Shown here: piece after piece, positions 6,929 through 10,601 of the stretch
Layout: every line of letters begins with the position of its first letter
Position numbering within the stretch: position 1 is the stretch's first letter
Assembly: GCA_003154555.1 (NCBI GenBank)
Contig: PMDT01000278.1
Coordinates: 1-10,601 of the forward strand
Source of the DNA: Spirochaetaceae bacterium
Lineage (GTDB): Bacteria > Spirochaetota > Spirochaetia > SZUA-6 > Fen-1364
Length of the DNA: 10,601 nt
Direction: 5' to 3'
Notes under the pieces: model-generated
Seen by the model: the letters and a program-made list of their open reading frames with translations, nothing else
Databases searched by the model: none
Told to the model about the DNA's origin: nothing
Translations under genes and position numbers: made by a program

Positions 6929-8086
6929 CTAGATGTTCGGCGGATTCTGTCCCGGTGTCGAGGGTGCCGCCGGAGGGGCGCCGGGGGGAGGCGCCATCTG
7001 TCCGTCCGGTCCGCGGAAAGCGCGCGGTCCGGGCATGACGCTCATGGAGATGCCCAGCCACGCCTTTGTCGCGTCCTTCGGGTTCGCGCCCAGGGTGATG
7101 GTGATGTCTTTCTCATTGCCGTCCGCCATGCCGTAGAGCGTGAGAGTCAGGCTGTCGCCGGGTTTGTGCGCGCCCACGGCGTCGACGACCTTCTGCGGAT
7201 CATTCACCGCGGCGCCGTCGACCTTCGTGATGATGTCGCGCACCGCGATCCCTGCCTGTGCCGCCGGACTGTCCGCGGCGATGTCGGCAACGAAGATTTC
7301 CTGCTTCATGCCAGGACCGGATCCGCCGCGCCCCGGCATCATCGGGCCGGCCGTATACTGGACGCCGAGATACGGGCCGTCCCTGGACGGGTTCTTTTCC
7401 AGCGCGATCTTCACATCACGAGGCGCCTGGCCCCGCGTGCCCACGGACAGGGTGACCGTGTCTCCGACTTTTTTCGAAGCGATCAGATCTCCCAGCGTGT
7501 GCGTGGCGTCCACCGACGCGCCGTCGACTGACAGGATCACGTCGCCCTGCTTCAGGCCGGCCTTTTCCGCCGGTCCTCCCGCGACGACGCTCGCCACGAA
7601 GGCGCCTTCAAACCGGGCGCCCGGACCGTTGCCGCGCATTCCGAAACCGCGCATCCCGCGGCCCCGCATGCCTTCGCCGTCCATCCCGGGTCCCGATGCG
7701 AGGCGGATCCCGAGCCGGTTCCTGTCCGCGCCGAGCGTGACGCTGACGGTCTTCGTCGCATCGCCGTGCTGGAGCTTCAAGGAGACCGCGTCCCCCTGCT
7801 TCTTTGCCGCGATGAGCCGATGGAGGTCCATCGGCGTGTTGACGGCCGTCCCGTCAGCCGCGAGGATGATGTCCCCCCGGGCCACGCCGGCTTTCTCCGC
7901 CGGGCTTCCCGGCTGGACCGCGAAGACGAGGATGCCGGGTGCAGCGGGGATCGCTGGCGCCGTGGCGCCTGAGTTCTTCTGGTTGGTGCTTTCCGCTTTC
8001 GGTTGTGCGAATCCCGCGGCGGCACCGAGTGCGACGAGGAGCGTCGCTGCGGCCACCGCGCGGATCGCGTGCATGGTGATTTTCAT
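6929..8086 (-). CDS. Secreted triple-PDZ-domain protein without protease domain
   Basis: This 385-residue protein has a signal peptide (hydrophobic core about 8-24, likely cleavage near GFA-Q at 27-28) and three PDZ domains at about 50-118, 158-230 and 238-333. Each has the family's SPAEKAG / GGPAEKAG / SPAAQAG turn followed by a GD/RD-I-I/V-L-x-x-DG strand. No serine-protease catalytic domain is present, unlike DegP/HtrA, so it probably binds exposed peptides or C-termini instead of cleaving them. The first linker carries four tandem GM(R/D)Gx pentapeptides (134-153); a second Met/Gly-rich linker is at about 247-261, and the C-terminus is proline-rich, ending NPPNI. GGAGGT (8094-8099) lies 7 bases before the ATG at 8086. 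The gene lies between the response regulator and the kinase, so a periplasmic accessory that modulates the kinase is the natural guess. That role is inference. Confidence 0.88.
   Translation of the reverse strand: MKITMHAIRAVAAATLLVALGAAAGFAQPKAESTNQKNSGATAPAIPAAPGILVFAVQPGSPAEKAGVARGDIILAADGTAVNTPMDLHRLIAAKKQGDAVSLKLQHGDATKTVSVTLGADRNRLGIRLASGPGMDGEGMRGRGMRGFGMRGNGPGARFEGAFVASVVAGGPAEKAGLKQGDVILSVDGASVDATHTLGDLIASKKVGDTVTLSVGTRGQAPRDVKIALEKNPSRDGPYLGVQYTAGPMMPGRGGSGPGMKQEIFVADIAADSPAAQAGIAVRDIITKVDGAAVNDPQKVVDAVGAHKPGDSLTLTLYGMADGNEKDITITLGANPKDATKAWLGISMSVMPGPRAFRGPDGQMAPPPGAPPAAPSTPGQNPPNI
7628..7687 (-). repeat. Four tandem GM(R/D)Gx pentapeptide repeats inside the PDZ protein
   Basis: Residues 134-153 read GMDGE, GMRGR, GMRGF, GMRGN: four in-register five-residue units with Met at 135, 140, 145 and 150. 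They link PDZ domains 1 and 2. The glycine content suggests a flexible chain, and the evenly spaced methionines could bind soft metals or be oxidation targets; neither is proven. Confidence 0.85.
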
Positions 8087-8093
8087 GGCATGT

Positions 8094-8099
8094 ACCTCC
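8094..8099 (-). promoter_or_regulatory. Shine-Dalgarno of the PDZ protein gene
   Basis: GGAGGT on the minus strand, 7 bases upstream of the ATG at 8086-8084. It supports this start over the in-frame Met5 codon (8074-8072). Confidence 0.7.
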
Positions 8100-8121
8100 G
8101 ATGAAAAGCTACCGTGCCCTG

Positions 8122-8158
8122 GTTACCGCTGTTTTATGACGCCGTTAATGTTCGTTAA
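8122..8158 (-). promoter_or_regulatory. Candidate OmpR-family operator and promoter upstream of the PDZ-kinase genes
   Basis: On the minus strand TTAACGAACATTAACG (8143-8158) is a direct repeat of TTAACG with a 10-base period, the geometry bound by OmpR/PhoB-type dimers (CpxR boxes have two GTAAA spaced the same way). A third GTAAC core (8122-8126) lies two helical turns further on. Between them, CATAAA (8133-8138) is a possible -10 element. The place where a -35 should lie (about 8156-8161) is poor and overlaps the repeat, as at activator-dependent promoters. It sits in the 107-base gap between the regulator and PDZ genes, an AT-rich island in GC-rich DNA. Confidence 0.5.
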
Positions 8159-8193
8159 CACCAATGCCGCGCGAGACGGGGTCGCCAGGAGTG

Positions 8194-8913
8194 CTAACGG
8201 GGCGATTGCGCGAACATGTAGCCGGTCCCGCGCACGGTGACCAGCCAGCGGGGCATCGCCGGGTCTTTCTCCAACTTTTCGCGGAGATGGCGGACATGCA
8301 CGTCCACCGTGCGCTGCGAATCGACGTTGCTGTCGTATCCCCAGACGATCTCCAGCAGCGAGTCGCGGTTGAACACCTGGTCGGGGTGCGTCACCAGGTG
8401 GCGCAGCAACCGGTATTCCGTGGGCGTGAGGAGCACCGTCTGGCCCGCCCGTTCGACCCGCATCCTCTGCAGGTCCACGACCACGTCGCCGAACCCGACG
8501 CGCTCCGCTCCTGCCGCGGAGGCAAGCTCTCCGTAGGCGCGTCGGAGAGCGGCGCGGACCCGGGACAGCACCTCGCGGAGGGAAAAAGGCTTCACGATAT
8601 AGTCGTCGGCCCCGAGCTCCAGGCCGAGCACCTTGTCCACTTCTTCATCGCGCGCGGTCACCATGAGAATAGGCAGTCCCTGGCCCTCGTCACGAAGGGT
8701 CCGGCACACGTCGAAGCCGCTCATGTCAGGGAGCCTGATGTCCAGGAGCATGAGCTGCGGGGCGGGGTGTCCGCCGCCGCCGCGCACTATCGCGAGTGCC
8801 GCGGCGCCGGTCGGCGCAACGAGGACGGCAAAGCCCTCCGCCTTCAGGCCGTACTCGAGGCCCCGCGCGACGGACGGCTCATCCTCCACGACGAGTATCG
8901 TTTCTCCGGGCAT
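8194..8913 (-). CDS. OmpR/PhoB-family response regulator
   Basis: This 239-residue two-domain regulator has a receiver domain (about 4-122) with the acidic pair Glu10/Asp11, phospho-acceptor Asp58 in LLDIRLPD, Thr86 and Lys108 in IVKPF. It is followed by a winged-helix DNA-binding domain (about 140-236) with the family signatures LTPTEYRLL, RTVDVHVRHLREKL and TVRGTGYMF. All key residues are present, so it should be a working, phosphorylation-controlled transcription factor, most likely partnered with the kinase encoded downstream. A short GGGGH insert (45-49) lies in the loop before the Asp58 strand. The ATG at 8913 has only a weak GGGCG before it, but TAGAAT lies 6 bases upstream, so a leaderless transcript is possible. 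The gene begins 61 bases after the stop of the propeller/barrel gene, and a 107-base gap with a putative operator separates it from the PDZ gene. Confidence 0.95.
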   Translation of the reverse strand: MPGETILVVEDEPSVARGLEYGLKAEGFAVLVAPTGAAALAIVRGGGGHPAPQLMLLDIRLPDMSGFDVCRTLRDEGQGLPILMVTARDEEVDKVLGLELGADDYIVKPFSLREVLSRVRAALRRAYGELASAAGAERVGFGDVVVDLQRMRVERAGQTVLLTPTEYRLLRHLVTHPDQVFNRDSLLEIVWGYDSNVDSQRTVDVHVRHLREKLEKDPAMPRWLVTVRGTGYMFAQSPR

Positions 8914-8919
8914 CGCCCG

Positions 8920-8925
8920 ATTCTA
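8920..8925 (-). promoter_or_regulatory. Possible -10 element for a leaderless response-regulator mRNA
   Basis: TAGAAT (5 of 6 matches to TATAAT) on the minus strand is separated from the ATG at 8913 by CGGGCG only, so initiation 7 bases downstream would start at the ATG itself. No good -35 is seen at 16-18 bases further upstream, so this is tentative. Confidence 0.35.
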
Positions 8926-8974
8926 CCACGCCGCGGCACGGCCGAATAGCGAGACCCCGGCGTAAGTCCCCGGG

Positions 8975-10601
8975 TCAGCGTCCCCATTCCGCGCGGGCGG
9001 CGGGAGCGCCCGATCTCACCGCGCTCGCGAAGCTGTCGAATCCGAGGAACAGGTAGAGCCCGATGTCTTTCGCCGGGTCGAACGATCCCGGCGCGGTTGT
9101 GCTCACCGCGGCGCTGATCCCGATGCCCAGGGGCATCGAATATCCCAGCAGCGCGACATTCAGCGTGATATCGGCCCCGACGAAAATATCCGGTACCGCG
9201 GAAAATGTCGGGGTTATTGCGTCAAAGTCCGCAAGCGCCTCCGCGTGCAGGCCGACGCCCAGTCCTGTCAAGGCGAGCCAGTACGTGAGCGGCTGATCCA
9301 GCAGCGCCACGGGCATCATGTAGTCGAGGCTCGCGAGCATTCCGCCGGGCAGCGTGCGAAGGCGCGCGGGGAAACCGCGCGGCGCGGTGAAGCCGTCGAG
9401 GTATTGCGGATAAGGGCTCCCGATATACTGGACAGCCTTCAGGCCGAGCTTGATCACATGGTGCGGGATCAACGAGGGGATGTTCGCGGCAGCATAGAGC
9501 AGCGCCTGTTCCTGGAACGCCGTCAGCGAGAGCAGGGGCAGGAATGTCGTTCCCTGGAGGATGAGGTCGGCAGCGGCAGGCGGATTGAAATCGATCGCGC
9601 CGCCGCCGCGCGCCCACTGCCAGCGGACGGAAAGCGGCACGGAAAGCGTGGACCGCCAATCTGACGCGGCCGCCGAAAACGAATCGGCAAATGCGAAGCC
9701 GCTGGTGGCGTCCAGCTCCAGGGAATGTGAGAGCCCCAGGGAAAGAGACAAGGACTGCGCGGCGCCCAGAATGCTTTGACCGACGAGCGACCACGAAAGC
9801 GAGGCGCGGCTTGCAAGGGACTCCGACCAGTAGCCGCCGGCGTATCCGTAGCCCAGGGCGCTCGTGATGCCAAGATCGACCGGCCCGAAGCTCGATGTCA
9901 ACGACAGAGACGCAATGGGCTGGGCGGCGCCGGGAAGCCAGTTGGCCATCACCTGCCAGCTTGTTCCGCCCATGAGCGACCCGCCGAGCGCCTCGGCGCC
10001 CACGCCGATCGCCTGGTCCTGCGCCGCCGGTCCGATCTGGCTGAGCGTCAGCCACGGGTACCAGAGCAGGGGAGGCGCCCAGTCGACATAGGGCTTCCCT
10101 TCGATCGTCGTACCGGTCCACGTGATGGCAGGCGGATACGGCTGGGGCGCCGGCGTTTCGACAGCTTGCGTCGCCGCCGCGGCGAGCGGGGCGCTCCTGA
10201 TGCAGAAGCCGGTTGTCGAATAGCTGGTGTAGAGCAGCCTGTCACCATCAGCGACGCCGGCAATTGCGGCCACGGGGTCCTCCTGCCGGAGTGTCACGGT
10301 GCCCGTTCCCATGTCGACGCTGTAAACGGCAAGCGACCCCGTCCTGTCCGACGTGAACAGGAGCGTGGAATCGTTCTGGAATGAGGGAAAATACTCCGCG
10401 GCAGGATCCGGTCCAAGAACGGGAGCAGGCAGGTCCGCGTTGACATCGCCAACGGCAGACTCCACGTCATCGAGCGGCGTAGACCCCGCCATGAGGGCCG
10501 AAAGGTCTGCAACGTACACGTCCTGGCAGCCGCGGAGGTTGAACGTGAAGGCGACCCTCGTCCCGTCCGGCGAGAGCGCCGGCGTGTACACATTCGCTTC
10601 C
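8975..10601 (-). CDS. PD40/TolB-like propeller fused to a predicted outer-membrane beta-barrel (5' end outside window)
   Basis: The frame stays open to the window edge, so 541 C-terminal residues are seen and the true start, and any signal peptide, lies beyond 10601. The first ~140 residues hold about three propeller-like repeats: SPDGTRVAFTF...DVYVADLS is the typical TolB/PD40 blade, followed by LLFTSDRTGSLAVYSVD and RLLYTSYSTTGFCIRSA. After a proline-rich link and KPYVDWAPPLLWYPWL, the remaining ~360 residues alternate hydrophobic and polar or small residues in strand-sized blocks, as in outer-membrane barrels. The last amphipathic strand appears to be GLYLFLGFDSF, followed by an unusual 17-residue tail ending EWGR. 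The likely place is the outer membrane with the propeller in the periplasm. Substrate unknown. It lies 61 bases upstream of the response regulator on the same strand and may share a transcript with it. The propeller is fairly clear; the barrel rests on the amphipathic pattern. Confidence 0.75.
   Translation of the reverse strand, partial: EANVYTPALSPDGTRVAFTFNLRGCQDVYVADLSALMAGSTPLDDVESAVGDVNADLPAPVLGPDPAAEYFPSFQNDSTLLFTSDRTGSLAVYSVDMGTGTVTLRQEDPVAAIAGVADGDRLLYTSYSTTGFCIRSAPLAAAATQAVETPAPQPYPPAITWTGTTIEGKPYVDWAPPLLWYPWLTLSQIGPAAQDQAIGVGAEALGGSLMGGTSWQVMANWLPGAAQPIASLSLTSSFGPVDLGITSALGYGYAGGYWSESLASRASLSWSLVGQSILGAAQSLSLSLGLSHSLELDATSGFAFADSFSAAASDWRSTLSVPLSVRWQWARGGGAIDFNPPAAADLILQGTTFLPLLSLTAFQEQALLYAAANIPSLIPHHVIKLGLKAVQYIGSPYPQYLDGFTAPRGFPARLRTLPGGMLASLDYMMPVALLDQPLTYWLALTGLGVGLHAEALADFDAITPTFSAVPDIFVGADITLNVALLGYSMPLGIGISAAVSTTAPGSFDPAKDIGLYLFLGFDSFASAVRSGAPAARAEWGR

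Noticed and set aside
5104..7038. A 644-codon open frame on the + strand antisense to the kinase
   Set aside because: It is the mirror of a well-supported kinase gene in high-GC DNA, is rich in Arg/Gly/His with no domain pattern or membrane segment, and has no ribosome site. It is a composition artefact.
7140..8240. A 366-codon open frame on the + strand antisense to the PDZ gene
   Set aside because: The opposite strand has three clear PDZ domains and a signal peptide; this frame shows only low-complexity Pro/Ser/Arg/Ala composition.
8955..8977. Inverted GACCC/GGGTC pair as terminator of the propeller-barrel gene
   Set aside because: Only five pairs with an unmatched interior, and it overlaps the stop codon without a T-run; too weak to call.

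Overview
The window is GC-rich (roughly two-thirds G+C by eye) and looks like the chromosome of a Gram-negative, double-membraned bacterium. It encodes an outer-membrane-type beta-barrel protein with a TolB-like propeller, a secreted multi-PDZ protein and a two-membrane-pass sensor kinase. The phylum cannot be fixed from the sequence. GC-rich Spirochaetota or Acidobacteriota would fit, but that is a weak inference. No tRNA, rRNA, transposase, phage gene or CRISPR array was seen.

Left part, + strand: a full-length Lhr-type superfamily 2 helicase (78-4445) with the large C-terminal extension, preceded by a reasonable sigma-70-like promoter (32-61). A 157-residue, two-membrane-segment protein of unknown function follows (4503-4976). 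Directly after its stop lie two tandem copies of a 25-base hairpin unit with one compensatory base-pair change (4979-5028). This is the convergence point of the two strands.

Right part, - strand, read from right to left: the 3' portion of a PD40/TolB-like propeller fused to a predicted beta-barrel (8975 to the window edge); an OmpR/PhoB-type response regulator (8194-8913); a secreted protein with three PDZ domains and no protease domain (6929-8086); a HAMP/HisKA sensor kinase starting with TTG (5299-6912); and a 37-codon gene for a tiny exported peptide with its own Shine-Dalgarno and candidate promoter (5100-5213).

The most interesting unit is the regulator / PDZ protein / kinase / micropeptide block. 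The PDZ gene sits between the two partners of the signalling pair. Its upstream gap carries a direct repeat, TTAACG-N4-TTAACG, whose 10-base period is what OmpR-family regulators bind. The layout suggests an envelope-sensing, self-amplifying circuit, comparable in logic to CpxP-CpxR-CpxA but with a triple-PDZ protein as the periplasmic accessory. This is inference from gene order and motifs. The block may also be linked to the outer-membrane protein gene 61 bases upstream of the regulator.
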